From the NCBI RefSeq assembly GCF_900104335.1, contig NZ_FMXT01000003.1, forward strand, positions 124,001-188,000: a stretch of DNA of 64,000 nt, written 5' to 3'. Each line of letters starts with the position of its first letter. The first letter of the stretch is position 1. A program made the translations under genes and the position numbers. Shown here piece by piece: positions 28,517 through 38,601 of this stretch. This DNA is from Pseudobutyrivibrio sp. YE44. Its GTDB lineage: Bacteria > Bacillota > Clostridia > Lachnospirales > Lachnospiraceae. The notes beneath the pieces were generated by a model. It was not told the DNA's origin and did no database searches. It saw only the letters and a list, made by a program, of their open reading frames with translations.

Positions 28517-29956
28517 ATGGCACAGGAAAAAAAGCTGGTAGAAGCGATTACCTCCATGTCAGAGGATTTCGCACAATGGTATACCGATGTTGTTGTTAAG
28601 GCTGATTTGATTGCATATTCATCAGTAAAAGGATGCATGATTATCAAGCCCGATGGGTATGCTATTTGGGAAAACATCCAGCACGAGTTAGACAGAAGAT
28701 TCAAAGAGACAGGAGTACAGAATGTGTACATGCCGATGTTCATCCCTGAGAGTCTTCTTCAGGTAGAGAAGGATCATGTCGAGGGCTTTGCACCAGAGGT
28801 AGCTTGGGTTACACATGGTGGTCTTAACCCGCTTCAGGAACGTCTTTGCGTTCGTCCTACATCTGAGACTCTTTTCTGTGATTTCTATAAGGATATTATC
28901 CACTCTCACAGAGATTTACCAAAGGTTTACAATCAGTGGTGCTCAGTAGTTCGTTGGGAAAAGGAGACACGTCCATTCCTTCGTTCTAGAGAGTTCTTAT
29001 GGCAGGAGGGCCACACAGCTCACGCTACAGCAGAGGAAGCAGAGGAACGTACAGTACAGATGCTTAACCTTTATGCAGACTTCTGTGAGGAAGTTCTTGC
29101 AATGCCTGTAGTTCGCGGACAGAAGACTGAAAAGGAAAAGTTCGCAGGAGCAGAGGCTACTTACACTATCGAGGCACTTATGCACGACGGTAAGGCTTTA
29201 CAGTCTGGTACATCACACAACTTTGGCCAGAACTTCTCAAAGCCTTTCAATATTCAGTACTCAGATAAGAACAATCAGCTTCAGTATGTTCACCAGACAT
29301 CATGGGGTATGACAACTCGTCTTATCGGTGCTATCATTATGGTACATGGTGATGACTCAGGTCTTGTACTTCCACCACGTATCGCACCTACACAGGTTAT
29401 CGTTATTCCTATTCAGCAGAAGAAGGAAGGCGTCCTTGAAAAGGCAGCAGAGGTCACAGAGCGTCTTGGCAAGTTGGTGCGTGCTAAGCTTGACGATTCT
29501 GATAAGAGCCCAGGTTGGAAGTTCAACGAGGCAGAGATGCGCGGTATCCCTGTTCGTGTAGAGCTTGGACCAAAGGATATCGAGGCTGGCAAGTGCGTTC
29601 TCGTTCGTCGTGATACACGTGAAAAGATTGAGTGCCCACTTGATCAGGTAGAGGCAAAGGTTGCAGAGCTTCTCGAGGTTATCCAGAAGGATATGTTCGA
29701 GCGTGCAAAGGCTCACAGAGACAGCCACATCTGGGATGCTCACAACTATGCTGAGTTTACAGAGATTGCAAACAACAAGCCAGGCTTCATTCGTGCTATG
29801 TGGTGCGAGGACGAGGCTTGTGAGAACAAGATAAAAGAAGATTTAGCTGTTACTTCACGTTGTATGCCATTCAACGATCAAGAGCAGATTTCTGATGTAT
29901 GCGCATGCTGTGGCAAGCCAGCTAAGAAGTTAGTATATTGGGGTAAAGCTTATTAA
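28517..29956 (+). CDS. proS: Prolyl-tRNA synthetase, archaeal/eukaryal-like type (ProS3)
   Basis: A 479-residue class II synthetase. Motif 2 region [25 protein letters not shown], proline-binding [13 protein letters not shown], and motif 3 [10 protein letters not shown] are present, and it ends in a cysteine-containing zinc-binding domain ([16 protein letters not shown] end). It lacks the editing insertion of the long bacterial form. It charges tRNA-Pro. The ATG has AAAGGAG upstream. No T-box leader fits in the short upstream gap. cca follows after one base. Confidence 0.95.
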   Translation: MAQEKKLVEAITSMSEDFAQWYTDVVVKADLIAYSSVKGCMIIKPDGYAIWENIQHELDRRFKETGVQNVYMPMFIPESLLQVEKDHVEGFAPEVAWVTHGGLNPLQERLCVRPTSETLFCDFYKDIIHSHRDLPKVYNQWCSVVRWEKETRPFLRSREFLWQEGHTAHATAEEAEERTVQMLNLYADFCEEVLAMPVVRGQKTEKEKFAGAEATYTIEALMHDGKALQSGTSHNFGQNFSKPFNIQYSDKNNQLQYVHQTSWGMTTRLIGAIIMVHGDDSGLVLPPRIAPTQVIVIPIQQKKEGVLEKAAEVTERLGKLVRAKLDDSDKSPGWKFNEAEMRGIPVRVELGPKDIEAGKCVLVRRDTREKIECPLDQVEAKVAELLEVIQKDMFERAKAHRDSHIWDAHNYAEFTEIANNKPGFIRAMWCEDEACENKIKEDLAVTSRCMPFNDQEQISDVCACCGKPAKKLVYWGKAY

Positions 29957-29957
29957 T

Positions 29958-31283
29958 ATGAATTTACCAGCAGACGTTCAAAACATTATAAATGTATTAG
30001 AATCTAACGGACACGAAGCCTATGCAGTAGGCGGCTGTGTCCGTGACTGCATTCTAGGGAAAGTTCCTCACGATTGGGACATTACCACCTCAGCTTTGCC
30101 TGAACAGGTCAAGGCTCTTTTTCAGCGCACTTTTGACACTGGAATTGAGCATGGTACCGTCACAGTTCTTATGAGTGGCATTGGCTATGAGGTCACCACC
30201 TACCGTGTGGATGGAAAGTATGAAGATGGCCGTCATCCAAAGGAGGTTACTTTTACAGCTTCTTTGGAGGAAGATTTGAAGCGCCGTGATTTCACCATAA
30301 ACGCCATGGCTTATAACGACAGCAAAGGCCTTGTGGATTTGTTTGGTGGCAAAGAGGACTTGGAGGCAGGAATAATTCGTGCCGTTGGAAATCCTACAGA
30401 ACGCTTTACAGAAGATGCCCTTCGTATGTTGCGTGCTCTTCGTTTTTCAGCCCAGCTTGGTTTTGAAATCGAAGCTGCCACCTATCAGGCTATCTGCGAC
30501 TTAGCACCTACCCTTGAGAAAATCAGCGCAGAGCGAATCCAGGTGGAGATGGTAAAGCTTGTAACCTCAGACCATCCAGAGCGAATCAGAGATGTGTACG
30601 AGACCGGGCTTACAAAGATATTTTTCCCAGAGTTTGATGCCATGATGGAATGCGACCAGGTGAACAAGCATCATATGTATACTGTAGGCGAGCACACCAT
30701 AGTTTCCATGGGTCTTGCCCCTGCGGACAAGGTTATACGCTTGGCCATGATGCTTCATGATATTGCAAAGCCAGTGTGTAAAACCACTGATGATAAGGGC
30801 CAGAATCATTTCAAGATGCATCCTGTAGAGGGTGAGAAGATGGCCAGAGCTGTCTTGCGTCGTCTGAAGTTTGATAATGACACCACTGACAAGGTGTGCA
30901 ATCTTGTGAGAAATCATGACGACAGACCGGAGATAAATGAGCGCAATGTGCGCCGCATGATTATCCGTGTGAAACAGGAAAATTTCCAGGATTTATTGGC
31001 TGTAAAACGAGCAGACTGCCTGGCACAAAGCATGTATCACCGCGAGGAAAAGCTTTCCTATATCGCAGACCTTGAGCGTGTTTTCAACGAAGTTGTTGCA
31101 GCAGGTGATTGCCTTAAGATTAAAGATTTGAAAATTAACGGCAAGGATTTGCTTGCTATGGGCGTGCCTCAGGGCCAGAAAATCGGCGAAATCCTTAAGA
31201 CTCTCTTCGATGAGGTGGTGGAGAATCCACAGCTGAATGAGAGGGAATACTTATTAAGCAGAGCAAAACAGAGAATGCTATGA
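29958..31283 (+). CDS. cca: CCA tRNA nucleotidyltransferase
   Basis: A 441-residue enzyme with the class II nucleotidyltransferase head (AVGGCVRDCILGKVPHDWDITT, metal-binding DWD), template motifs RRDFTINAMAYN and EDALRMLRALRFSAQLGFE, and an HD domain (MMLHDIAKP). It adds or repairs the 3' CCA of tRNAs. The ATG lies one base after the proS stop with only a distant GGGG, implying translational coupling. A 5'-truncated RHS gene begins in another frame exactly at its 3' end, so downstream sequence has been replaced. Confidence 0.95.
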   Translation: MNLPADVQNIINVLESNGHEAYAVGGCVRDCILGKVPHDWDITTSALPEQVKALFQRTFDTGIEHGTVTVLMSGIGYEVTTYRVDGKYEDGRHPKEVTFTASLEEDLKRRDFTINAMAYNDSKGLVDLFGGKEDLEAGIIRAVGNPTERFTEDALRMLRALRFSAQLGFEIEAATYQAICDLAPTLEKISAERIQVEMVKLVTSDHPERIRDVYETGLTKIFFPEFDAMMECDQVNKHHMYTVGEHTIVSMGLAPADKVIRLAMMLHDIAKPVCKTTDDKGQNHFKMHPVEGEKMARAVLRRLKFDNDTTDKVCNLVRNHDDRPEINERNVRRMIIRVKQENFQDLLAVKRADCLAQSMYHREEKLSYIADLERVFNEVVAAGDCLKIKDLKINGKDLLAMGVPQGQKIGEILKTLFDEVVENPQLNEREYLLSRAKQRML

Positions 31284-31338
31284 GGTTGGAAGCTATCGTA
31301 GACCTGATAACAATCCGTATCTTTCTTCCATTGATGAT

Positions 31339-34300
31339 TTGGTTGGAACTGATAGTGATAAGGGCGTAGTTTTAAAGACCAAGCAAAAGCTAATGGACTT
31401 TGATGATGAGCATGCTAATGATGTTAGCCTAAGCTCTTATCAGACTCTCTATGAGACTATCATGTCTAACATAAATGCTTTTATTAATGGTATTGGTGAT
31501 GGAAGATATTATGACATCACAACCTATGATGGAAGCAAAAATGATATAGGCTGGAAAGACCCAAGGGATGTACTTACAGGTGAAGCTCTTGAGAAATATT
31601 TACAGTATATAAATGACATGCATGCGTACCTTATGGGAAAGAAGGAACGCTGCGAGGTCTATAGATATGACCCTGTAAATATGTGTAATGGTAACTACAT
31701 TAATGAGCATGTGGATGTTACCTTAGGCGGAAGATATCCTATTGAATTTAAGAGATTCTATAATGCTATTTCAAACATATATGGCACACTTGGTCTTGGT
31801 TGGACACATAGCCTTGAAACACATATTTTTGAAGACAGGGAATCTGGAAGAATTAAGATTCTTTATGGAGATGGTAGCGAAGGAATCTTCAATAAAGAGA
31901 AGGATTATTATGTTGAGGAACATGGTGAGCCTGGAATTCTTACCAAACTTGAAAATGGCGGATACCAGATTTCTCAGGATAATGGTTCCTATGAAAAGTT
32001 TGATGATGAAGGTTGCCTTGTAGAACTTGGAGATGTTGATGGCGGGCATACATCTGTATGGTATGAACGTCTCGAAGATAGAGCCACTAAGAGAATCAAA
32101 AAGGTAATTACTAAGAGTGAGAATACTCTTGAATTTACTTACTTTGAAGACGAAGAAAACAAGAATCTTATAAAGAGTATAACCGACCAGGCAGGTAGGT
32201 CTGTTTGCTATGCTTATGAAAATAGACGTCTTGTAGAAATAAAAGAATTAGACGGAGCTATACGTCGTTTCACATACACAGCTGATGGAAAGATACAGGA
32301 TGTAATCAATCCTAAGGGAATCACAGCCATCACAAATGAGTATGACAATCAGGGAAGAACTATCAAGCAATCATTCCCAGATGATTCTGTCATGACATAT
32401 GAGTATGATGATGTCAGAAAGACCACCACATCTACAGAGCAAAATGGAAATAAGGTTGTCTATACACATGATGACTTACAGCGTCATATAGCTACAAAAT
32501 ATTATGACGGAACAGAACGATATACATATAATGCTCGTCATCAAAAGACCAGCTTTATAGACAAAAAGGGAAGTATCACTCGTTTTGCTTATGATAACAG
32601 AGGTCATCTTACAAAGATTATTGATGCTTTAGGAAACAAGACTTCCATCACATATAGAGCTGATGGAAAGCCATTGGCCGTAAAGGGACCAAAGGGCGAG
32701 GAATATAAATATTCTTATGACCTTGAGGGAAGATTATTTGAACTTAAGAATCCTCTTGGGGAGCATGATAGGTTCTATTACAAAGATGGTAACCTTTATA
32801 GAACTAGAAATGCTCTTGGTGCAGAGACTTTATACACTCATGATTCTAAGGGGAATGTGAATACAGTAACTGACCCTGATGGTGTAAAGGTTTCTTACGA
32901 ATATGATGCCCTTAATAGAATAACAGCTACTGTCACAGCAGATGGTACAAAAACTACTTACGAGTACGACTCTGCTGATAGAATAAAAAAGACCATAGAT
33001 GCATTAGGTAACACTAGAGAGTATACCTATGATGCTATGGGAAAGGTTACCTCTGTAAAGGAAGCAGATGGTACTGTAAAGAATTTTGAAATGAATGTAA
33101 TGGGCCGTGTTTCAAAGGTTATTGATGAAGCAGGTCGAGTTACTGAGATAACATACAATGTTATGGGTAAGCAAGAAAAAGTTTGCTTGCCTAATGGTGG
33201 TATCATTCTTTATGAGTACGACCCACTTATGAGACTTACAAAGGTTACAGACCCGGAAGGAAGAACCTCAGGGTATGAGTATGACTCTAATGGAAATGTA
33301 ACTGCAGAATATCTTGGTGATATCAAAGTTCGTAGTCTTGAATATGATAAGCTGAATCGTATTACAAAAGAGATTGATGCTCTTGATTATGAAAAGACGT
33401 ATGAGTATGACGAAAATGGAAATGTAATTGAGGTTACAGATACCTTAGGAAATAAATATACAAGAGAGTATGACCTTCTTGGCAGAGTAGTAAGTGAAAC
33501 AGACCCACTTGGAAATGCAACAAGCTACACCTACACAAAGCTTGGAGCAGTTGAAACTATTACAGACCCAGCAGGAAGAGTTCGTAAATACGAATATACA
33601 AATGCTGGAAAGCTTAAAGCGGTTTATTTCTGCGGCAGATTAGAGCAGGAAATGTCTTATGACAATGTGGGCCGTGTATCTGAAAGAAGATTCGCAGACG
33701 GTTATAAGATTTCTTATAGCTATGATGCTCTTAGTCGTGTATCAAAGGTGGAAGGCTCAGATGGTCGTACAGTTTCATACGAGTATGATGCCATGGGCAG
33801 AGCCACAAAGGTAGAGGATGGCAGAAGTACAACACTTTATAATTACACTGCAACAGGACGACTTAAGAGTGTTGTAGATGCTCTTGGAAATGAGACTGCG
33901 TACACCTATGATACTCTTGATAACCTTCAGAGTGTTCATAGAGCAGAAGGAAGAATTGAAAGTTTAGATTCAGAGAATGACTATTTCCCTACAATAGGAG
34001 AAGATGGTCACGTAACAATCTATTCTTACAACCTTTCAGGGCAGCTTACAAAGATAACAGATGCCCTTGGTCAGGAAGAGCACTATTCTTATGACCAGTA
34101 TGGACGCCTTGTAACAAAGACTGATAGGGATAACTATGTAACAAGCTATGATTACAACAATCTTGGTGCAGTCACTAGAGTTGGCTATGGTGATGGCAGA
34201 AGTGTTGAGTTCGCTTATAACGAATTAAATCAGCTTAATCAGATAAATGACTGGCTTGGTAAAACTACTCTTGAAAATGATATCTTAGGCAGACTTACAA

Positions 34301-36195
34301 AGGTAACTGACTACCAGAATAGGACTGTAGGCTATGAGTATAACTCACTTGGTGAGAAGACTAAGCTTGTTTACCCTGATGGAAGAGAAGCACTTTATAG
34401 TTACGACGAGGAAGGCAGACTCTCTGGCATTACAGGAAATGGCGAAGAGACTACTTACTCTTATGACGAGCTTGGAAGACTTGCACTTAAGCTTCTTCCA
34501 AATGGTGTATCTACAGAATACTCATACCTTCCAGGCGGAAATCTTGAGAGTATGACTAGCTTTGACACCAATGGTCAACTTGATAAGTATTTCTATTCCT
34601 ACGATAATACTGGCCTTATCAGCGGAATCAATAGAAATCGAAGAGACTTTGATGCAGTATCAGGACAGTATAAATATAGCTATGATGCAATAGGACGATT
34701 AACCCAGACTACTCATGATGGCATGGTTAAATCAGCCTATGAGTATGACGCTTTTGGTAACAGAACATTACTTGCTGAAAACGAAACAAGAACAGCATAC
34801 ACCTATGATGTCCTTGATAGACTCGTAGAAGCTAAGGAATTAAACAACAGCCAGGCTATTGTTAAAACATACGACTATGATAAGCGTGGTAACCAGACAA
34901 AAGAATTTGTGGATGGTCTCTTACAAAAGACCTTTACTTTTGATGCAACAAACATGCTTGCAAAAGTGGTAGACTCAAGTAAAGGTGAAGTTGAGAACCA
35001 ATACAATGGTTTAGGCTTCCGTGTAGCTTCAACAAGACCAGAAGAGAAAATTGAATATTTATGTGACCTTTCAAGGGATTACTATAACCTTCTTGAGCGC
35101 ACAGTAAATGGCGAGACAGAAAGCTTTATCTATGACAACATCGTAGTCAGCATGAGCAAGTTAGGTAATAACTACTATTACCTTCAGGATGAACTTGGTT
35201 CTCCTATGTACATGACAGGTACTGACGGTGTAACTGTATCCTCATATGCCTTTGATGATTTCGGTCGCAACATCGACCCATTCACAGGTAAAATCAAAGA
35301 GACAAGCCACAAGCACGCCTACACAACAGAAGGCAACATCATCCAGCCATTTGCCTTCACAGGCTACCAGGAGGATGAGGTATCAGACCTTAAGTTTGCA
35401 CAGGCGAGATTCTATGATGCTAATACAGGTAGATTTCAGAGTGAGGATAATGTAAAGGGATTTGTAGATAGCCCATTTACATTGAATCATTATGGCTACT
35501 GTTGGGGCAATCCGGTTGGACTGGTTGATAATGATGGTAATTGGCCGGATTGGATGGAAAATGCAAATAGTATAAAAGATGTATGGAATGGTGTGGTAAA
35601 TCATATATATGGAAAAACATATTATAGAGAAGAAACACTTCCAAATAATGGCTCATACGTTGTTGAAGGACATGGTGGTGGAGATATTATTGTAAGAAAT
35701 ATTGATATCAAAACAGGTGCAACAACTTCATATGACCTTGATTTTAAAATAAGTGCATTTGGTTTTACAGCTGGAATAGATATAAATTTGGGTAGCGAGG
35801 TATCTGCCGAACTATATTCTACGATTGAATTCGAAAATCAAGGTGTTTCAGGAACATGGAAAAATTCACTTGAACTGAGTCAAAGTAAGGGAACAGATTA
35901 TAAATCTGAACTGGGAGGAGAGGCAACGATAGATGAATTAGAAAAATCTGGATTAACACTATTTCCGGAGTTTACTTATGCGCATAAGATTATTTACAGT
36001 CAAAATATTGTTAGCTCAAAGAAATTAAAAAAAGCGGAAGCAACGGTTGGATTGGTTGCTAGTTTAGTTGCTTTTATATTTTTATGTTTAGATGACTCAA
36101 CGGGCATAGGAGCGCTTGACGATGGTCTTGCTGCTGCAGCATTAAAATATATGGAAAATTGTTACAATGTGTTGTTTGGAACTTGTACATACTAA
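31339..36195 (+). CDS. RHS/YD-repeat polymorphic toxin protein, 5'-truncated, with C-terminal toxin-like domain 1
   Basis: 1618 residues. A DUF6531-like region (about 115-230, NGNYINEHVDVTLGGRYPIE) leads into some 40 YD repeats, an RHS core end near residue 1390 (NPVGLVDNDG), and a unique C-terminal tip of about 220 residues containing a glycine-rich beta region and one hydrophobic helix (TVGLVASLVAFIFLCL). RHS shells enclose a cleaved tip toxin used in interbacterial competition. The open frame reaches back to 31258, inside cca, and encodes family-like residues (SYRRPDNNPYLSS) without any start codon or ribosome binding site; the first possible start is TTG 31339. The 5' end, including any secretion domain, is therefore missing, and expression is doubtful. 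Confidence 0.8.
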   Translation: MVGTDSDKGVVLKTKQKLMDFDDEHANDVSLSSYQTLYETIMSNINAFINGIGDGRYYDITTYDGSKNDIGWKDPRDVLTGEALEKYLQYINDMHAYLMGKKERCEVYRYDPVNMCNGNYINEHVDVTLGGRYPIEFKRFYNAISNIYGTLGLGWTHSLETHIFEDRESGRIKILYGDGSEGIFNKEKDYYVEEHGEPGILTKLENGGYQISQDNGSYEKFDDEGCLVELGDVDGGHTSVWYERLEDRATKRIKKVITKSENTLEFTYFEDEENKNLIKSITDQAGRSVCYAYENRRLVEIKELDGAIRRFTYTADGKIQDVINPKGITAITNEYDNQGRTIKQSFPDDSVMTYEYDDVRKTTTSTEQNGNKVVYTHDDLQRHIATKYYDGTERYTYNARHQKTSFIDKKGSITRFAYDNRGHLTKIIDALGNKTSITYRADGKPLAVKGPKGEEYKYSYDLEGRLFELKNPLGEHDRFYYKDGNLYRTRNALGAETLYTHDSKGNVNTVTDPDGVKVSYEYDALNRITATVTADGTKTTYEYDSADRIKKTIDALGNTREYTYDAMGKVTSVKEADGTVKNFEMNVMGRVSKVIDEAGRVTEITYNVMGKQEKVCLPNGGIILYEYDPLMRLTKVTDPEGRTSGYEYDSNGNVTAEYLGDIKVRSLEYDKLNRITKEIDALDYEKTYEYDENGNVIEVTDTLGNKYTREYDLLGRVVSETDPLGNATSYTYTKLGAVETITDPAGRVRKYEYTNAGKLKAVYFCGRLEQEMSYDNVGRVSERRFADGYKISYSYDALSRVSKVEGSDGRTVSYEYDAMGRATKVEDGRSTTLYNYTATGRLKSVVDALGNETAYTYDTLDNLQSVHRAEGRIESLDSENDYFPTIGEDGHVTIYSYNLSGQLTKITDALGQEEHYSYDQYGRLVTKTDRDNYVTSYDYNNLGAVTRVGYGDGRSVEFAYNELNQLNQINDWLGKTTLENDILGRLTKVTDYQNRTVGYEYNSLGEKTKLVYPDGREALYSYDEEGRLSGITGNGEETTYSYDELGRLALKLLPNGVSTEYSYLPGGNLESMTSFDTNGQLDKYFYSYDNTGLISGINRNRRDFDAVSGQYKYSYDAIGRLTQTTHDGMVKSAYEYDAFGNRTLLAENETRTAYTYDVLDRLVEAKELNNSQAIVKTYDYDKRGNQTKEFVDGLLQKTFTFDATNMLAKVVDSSKGEVENQYNGLGFRVASTRPEEKIEYLCDLSRDYYNLLERTVNGETESFIYDNIVVSMSKLGNNYYYLQDELGSPMYMTGTDGVTVSSYAFDDFGRNIDPFTGKIKETSHKHAYTTEGNIIQPFAFTGYQEDEVSDLKFAQARFYDANTGRFQSEDNVKGFVDSPFTLNHYGYCWGNPVGLVDNDGNWPDWMENANSIKDVWNGVVNHIYGKTYYREETLPNNGSYVVEGHGGGDIIVRNIDIKTGATTSYDLDFKISAFGFTAGIDINLGSEVSAELYSTIEFENQGVSGTWKNSLELSQSKGTDYKSELGGEATIDELEKSGLTLFPEFTYAHKIIYSQNIVSSKKLKKAEATVGLVASLVAFIFLCLDDSTGIGALDDGLAAAALKYMENCYNVLFGTCTY
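35332..35381 (+). repeat. 50-bp exact repeat of the RHS core (copy 1)
   Basis: Fifty identical bases recur at 37150-37199 in the displaced RHS tip. They lie just upstream of the variable C-terminal domains and can serve as recombination handles. Confidence 0.85.
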
Positions 36196-36241
36196 TTAAA
36201 AAAGTAACTACTAAATTAGTACATCTTTAGGAGAACCTTAT

Positions 36242-37003
36242 ATGCAGAAAAAAATATTAATAACAGTACTAGTTGTATTTGGGATACTTATAGTTCTTTT
36301 TTTCACAATGCTTACAGTGTCGATTATTACCGAAGATATAAGCATTAAGGACGTTGAGTTTTCATTTAATTATACATATGAGACTAGTGGTAATGAAAAA
36401 TACACAAATAATGGAAATTACAATTGGTATAAGACGTTAGATGAAGCCCAAAAGGACAAAAGTATAATACATGATTTTTATGGTATTGATAATTTTGATG
36501 AATTAAATCTTTTTTACTCTTTGGAGAACAGCTCTATGGTAAGAAAATTTTATTCTGTGCCCAAAAAGCCAAAAGAGGGATACAGAATAATTACTATGGA
36601 TTATTTAAAGAAAGATAATATGTATTCTCAAATTGTAAATTTTGATAGTAAGGTTGTTAATATGTATGAGCAGGATGGATATAAGTATGATTGTGCTGAT
36701 TCAGTTATTCAATCATTAATGTTATATAATAATTTATCTATTCCATTCATTAATACAGAGGGGAATATCGTATACATAGGCTTCTGGTCGAATGGGAAAG
36801 AACTCGAGTCAACGACAATAGATAACGTTCCATTCACTGATATAATTGATATTTCATATGATGATGGGAAAGTGTATTATATGTGGATATATGATGGACC
36901 CGATATTCGTGAAAAATTAAGTGAAATTAATGGTAAATGTACATATCGTAAATTAATAGAATTATTAAATATAGAATATGTAAGCGATGACAATCTAGAT
37001 TAA
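36242..37003 (+). CDS. Membrane-anchored protein of unknown family, candidate immunity protein 1
   Basis: 253 residues with an N-terminal signal anchor (ILITVLVVFGILIVLFFTMLTVSII) and an extracytoplasmic domain rich in Y, N and D. I recognise no family. The gene is much more AT-rich than its neighbours and follows the RHS tip by 46 bases with GGAG before the ATG, the usual position of a cognate immunity gene. Anchoring outside the membrane would fit a toxin acting on the membrane or wall. The immunity role is inference from position. Confidence 0.6.
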   Translation: MQKKILITVLVVFGILIVLFFTMLTVSIITEDISIKDVEFSFNYTYETSGNEKYTNNGNYNWYKTLDEAQKDKSIIHDFYGIDNFDELNLFYSLENSSMVRKFYSVPKKPKEGYRIITMDYLKKDNMYSQIVNFDSKVVNMYEQDGYKYDCADSVIQSLMLYNNLSIPFINTEGNIVYIGFWSNGKELESTTIDNVPFTDIIDISYDDGKVYYMWIYDGPDIREKLSEINGKCTYRKLIELLNIEYVSDDNLD

Positions 37004-37071
37004 TAAAGAATTTTAGAGCCAGAGCCCATTACGAAAAAATTAGAATGTAATAAACTCGTAAAGAGGCACAT

Positions 37072-38067
37072 ATGTGGTCAAAAGCAGGAAATGATTATTT
37101 CTATATGCTTGATGAGCTTGGTACTGGTATGTACCTTACAGGAACAGATGGCAACATCATCCAGCCATTTGCCTTCACAGGCTACCAGGAGGATGAGGTC
37201 TCTGGCCTTAAGTTTGCACAGGCAAGATTTTATAGTGCTGAGAACGGAAGATTTGTAGGCGAAGATCAGGTTAGGGGATTTATTGAAACACCTGAAACAC
37301 AAAACAGTTATGAATACTGTTGGAATTCGCCATTTTCTTATTATGATATGAATGGAAAATTTCCAACTGTTCCATCTATCCCTAGTATTTCATCTAAAGA
37401 AAGTAAAATACTAAATTATGGAGAAAAAGCGCTAGATATTGGCGTTAAAGGTACTAATAAAATAATAAGTACTGTACAAAATGGGATAAATGAAATAAAA
37501 AAAAGCGCTGCTGAAAATACTACAATAATTAAAAAGACTATTAATGATAACAAAGATGTAATATGCAATACAGTATATAGTGTTGCATGTCTTGAAGCTA
37601 TTTCGGTGTGTCCGATGGCGTTTTCTTATATCGCTACAAGAACTGTTGCTGATATTACAAATTCCTCTTTTGCGGTGGGTGCCTCAGCTACTCTTGGAGC
37701 AAATTACTTTGGAGTAGGAAGTGTACAGTATGGTTATGGAAATGGGGTTCACGAGATACAAGCAGGTGGTGGATTTAATATAGGAACTGGAGAAAAAGCT
37801 GGACTAGTTGCTACAGCTTCATTCTTTCCTGGAATTAAAGATATTCATGATACAGAAAAATTTGGCTATAGTATTGGAGGATCGATTGGCTTTGGCTATT
37901 TATTTGGTGCTGATTTTCTATTCTGTGATGATGATTTTATGGGAATAACTTTTTCGATAGGTTTAGGTGAAGGAATTGAAGCCCATGTTGGGGAATCGTA
38001 TCTGATGAATATATGGCAGTTTGATGAAAAAGGATTTAACAAAGGGGGAAATTGTAATAATGAATAA
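37072..38067 (+). CDS. Displaced RHS core tip with toxin-like C-terminal domain 2
   Basis: 331 residues. Residues 1-95 repeat the end of the RHS core (DELGTGMYLTGTDG, GYQEDEVSGLKFAQARFYS, YEYCWNSPFSYYDMNG), including a 50-base exact match to the upstream gene. Residues 96-331 are a different tip: a lysine/asparagine helix region, a hydrophobic segment (CLEAISVCPMAFSYIA), then a glycine-rich beta region (SIGGSIGFGYLFGADF). Unlike the long RHS gene it has a good start, AAGAGG 5 bases before ATG, so it could be made without a shell. It is a classic orphan tip module able to recombine onto the main gene. Toxin activity is inferred. Confidence 0.7.
   Translation: MWSKAGNDYFYMLDELGTGMYLTGTDGNIIQPFAFTGYQEDEVSGLKFAQARFYSAENGRFVGEDQVRGFIETPETQNSYEYCWNSPFSYYDMNGKFPTVPSIPSISSKESKILNYGEKALDIGVKGTNKIISTVQNGINEIKKSAAENTTIIKKTINDNKDVICNTVYSVACLEAISVCPMAFSYIATRTVADITNSSFAVGASATLGANYFGVGSVQYGYGNGVHEIQAGGGFNIGTGEKAGLVATASFFPGIKDIHDTEKFGYSIGGSIGFGYLFGADFLFCDDDFMGITFSIGLGEGIEAHVGESYLMNIWQFDEKGFNKGGNCNNE
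37150..37199 (+). repeat. 50-bp exact repeat of the RHS core (copy 2)
   Basis: Identical to 35332-35381; see that entry. Confidence 0.85.
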
Positions 38068-38587
38068 TATACATATAAGAATGTTTTTCATCCCATGGTT
38101 GTCTTTGAAAATAAGGTGTAAGAGTGATTTAAATGATATCGTTACTAAATTTTTAGACTGTGTTTGTGATCGTAAAGATATTGGTATTATGCGAAAAAGA
38201 AAAAATAGTACAAAATTTTTTTGGGGCACTTTTGCAAATTATAAGTTTGATTTATATCCAATGCATAGAGTAGAGTATCGAAATATTTTGAATGATTATA
38301 GTAACCTTGATAATATATCTGGCAATATTTTAACGCCTCATATATATGGTTCGTTAAAAAAACATAATTCAACGTATATATTATATTTAAAGATGAGTGC
38401 ATCTCCGCTTCACCCACTACTATGGATATTTCCAATATTGATAGAAATGATAGGAATTATATATAGAGATCCAGTTAGATTTTTTGTTGGGTTAGTTATA
38501 TATATCATTATACAAAAATCTTATTATTCTACTGCAAAAAAAGCAATTGATCATATTCTTGAAATAGTTGATGGAGATATTGTTTAA
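38060..38587 (+). CDS. Membrane protein of unknown family, candidate immunity protein 2
   Basis: About 175 residues. The N-terminal half is basic and cytosolic-looking; the C-terminal third has two hydrophobic helices (LLWIFPILIEMIGIIY and FFVGLVIYIIIQ). The start at ATG 38060 overlaps the end of toxin-like domain 2 by 8 bases and has AAAGGGGGA upstream, the expected coupling of a toxin and its immunity gene. It is AT-rich like candidate immunity gene 1. I recognise no family; the role is inferred from position only. Confidence 0.55.
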   Translation: MNNIHIRMFFIPWLSLKIRCKSDLNDIVTKFLDCVCDRKDIGIMRKRKNSTKFFWGTFANYKFDLYPMHRVEYRNILNDYSNLDNISGNILTPHIYGSLKKHNSTYILYLKMSASPLHPLLWIFPILIEMIGIIYRDPVRFFVGLVIYIIIQKSYYSTAKKAIDHILEIVDGDIV

Positions 38588-38601
38588 AATATTATGTTTA
38601 A

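Noticed and set aside
32150-35000. Tandem repeats in the RHS gene as a DNA repeat array or CRISPR
   Set aside because: The periodicity is that of the protein YD repeats; the DNA units are diverged and there are no constant repeats with spacers.
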